Assembly: GCA_002786505.1 (NCBI GenBank)
Contig: PCTK01000011.1
Coordinates: forward strand, 1,758-7,521
DNA: 5,764 nucleotides
Reading direction: 5' to 3'
DNA from: Nitrospinae bacterium CG22_combo_CG10-13_8_21_14_all_47_10
GTDB taxonomy: Bacteria > Nitrospinota > Nitrospinia > Nitrospinales > VA-1
The position numbers were made by a program, and so were the translations under genes. Below, one piece after another: positions 4,947 through 5,764 of this stretch. The notes beneath the pieces were generated by a model. It made no database searches. It was not told the origin of the DNA and saw only the letters and a program-made list of their open reading frames with translations. Each line of letters starts with the position of its first letter. The stretch's first letter is position 1.

Positions 4947-5764
4947 ATGGGCAATGTAACTCATGCAAAATCAGGCGATCCAATGCTCGCGGTACTTGGG
5001 CAAACGGGTTCTCTGGAAGAGCTGAAAGAGGAAAGAATATCCCTGCAATTAGCCAGGGGACGTGTATACGACATCCTTTCCAGCGCTTTTAGTTATCCCT
5101 GGAACCGAAAGTTTTTCAGGCCCAAGTCTTTGCTTGAGCCCATGGATATTGCGCTTGTAGATGAAGAAGACTGGAAACATGTCAAATCTATCATTGATGG
5201 GTTTAACAAGTATTTACCTAAAATGACAGTCAAACAGGTGCAACAGGAATATGTGAGGGTTTTTGGACATGCGGTTTCCATGGAGTGTCCTCCTTATGAA
5301 ATGCAGTATGGTACCGAAGGCGGTATCCAGTCCCAGACGGATGTTTTGATTCAATTGGGCGGTTTTTATGAAACCTTCGGGTTTGAACAACCTCGCAATA
5401 GAACAAGGGAAAGGGTCGACCATATTTCCATTGAACTGGCATTCATGTTTTTCATGTGTTTTCGAACAGCTTTTGGAATTCAAAATGGACATGACGAAAG
5501 AAATATCAATGTTCTGACAAGTAGCATGAAGAAATTCATCCGCAATCATATCGGGCGATGGGGCCCTCTGTTTTGTATCTTTACGTCCCGAAAAGCCGAG
5601 CGCGGACTCTATAAGGATATTGTGGATATTCTGGCGATTTTCCTGAAAAATGAAAATCTTTTGCTGGATATTAAACCGGTTAAAGTTGAGGAGCCGGAGT
5701 ACCGGTCCTTGTCTTATAGTATGGAAAATGATTTGATCGCCAACGCACCCTCTGAGTGTGAACC
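4947..5764 (+). CDS. TorD/NarJ-family molybdoenzyme maturation chaperone (3' end outside window)
   Basis: The 272 residues visible match the TorD/DmsD/NarJ family of cytoplasmic chaperones, which bind a molybdoenzyme catalytic subunit and help cofactor insertion before assembly or export. Visible signatures in order are an N-terminal helix LQLARGRVYDILSSAFSYP (33-51), EYVRVFGH (101-108), E113-C-P-P-Y-E118 with Y121-G122, the hallmark GGFYETFGF (138-146), and RVDHISIELAFM (156-167), whose D158-H159 matches the family D-H motif. A final helical region spans 195-234. The ATG has AAGGAG (4935-4940) at a 6-nt spacing. The visible part already exceeds the usual 180-240 residues, so this is a longer variant with an extended N terminus and a C-terminal tail. 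It lies 91 nt after the last nxrB-like base, which suggests the chaperone originally served a nitrite oxidoreductase of the type II DMSO reductase family. It appears intact as far as seen. The partner is inferred from context only. Confidence 0.85.
   Translation, partial: MGNVTHAKSGDPMLAVLGQTGSLEELKEERISLQLARGRVYDILSSAFSYPWNRKFFRPKSLLEPMDIALVDEEDWKHVKSIIDGFNKYLPKMTVKQVQQEYVRVFGHAVSMECPPYEMQYGTEGGIQSQTDVLIQLGGFYETFGFEQPRNRTRERVDHISIELAFMFFMCFRTAFGIQNGHDERNINVLTSSMKKFIRNHIGRWGPLFCIFTSRKAERGLYKDIVDILAIFLKNENLLLDIKPVKVEEPEYRSLSYSMENDLIANAPSECE

Noticed and set aside
5214..5549. Minus-strand open frame of 111 codons inside the chaperone gene
   Set aside because: It is antisense to the GGFYETFGF and RVDHI signature region of the chaperone, so it is a shadow frame.

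Overview
The window looks like accessory chromosome from a nitrite-oxidising bacterium, most likely Nitrospinota (Nitrospina-like). The main clue is a short decayed copy of the start of nxrB (nitrite oxidoreductase beta subunit). It keeps the hallmark MPEVYNW start and an FAFVFDMN block, and lies just upstream of a TorD/NarJ-type molybdoenzyme chaperone gene. The lineage is an inference from these short peptides and from remembered family sequences; Nitrospira or another organism with the same NxrB type is not excluded.

Layout. At 1-332, on the minus strand, is the N-terminal part of an unrecognised protein with a GTG start; it runs off the left edge. The divergent intergenic region 333-690 holds a modest leftward promoter, a consensus rightward promoter (TTGACA-17-TATAAT at 525-553), one hairpin just upstream of it and another in the transcribed leader. 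At 691-3291 is an 866-residue soluble protein made almost wholly of TPR repeats in a strict 40-residue register. At 3292-3495 is a second promoter region with a dyad inside the promoter spacer and a hairpin at the predicted transcript start. At 3496-4680 is a 394-residue protein with an HEFMH zinc-protease-like motif, an acidic linker and a C-terminal four-cysteine zinc ribbon. A strong intrinsic terminator overlaps its stop codon. At 4750-4855 is the nxrB remnant with its ribosome binding site intact. From 4947 to the right edge is the chaperone gene, lacking only its 3' end.

How the parts relate. The TPR gene and the HExxH/zinc-ribbon gene each have their own promoter, so they are probably separate units even though both read rightward. 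The terminator at 4662-4693 isolates the chaperone and remnant from the genes to the left. The simplest history is that an nxrB-torD arrangement was damaged here: most of nxrB was lost and the chaperone stayed intact. The chaperone may now serve a molybdoenzyme encoded to the right of the window or another nxr copy elsewhere. No tRNA, rRNA, CRISPR array, insertion sequence or phage gene was seen.
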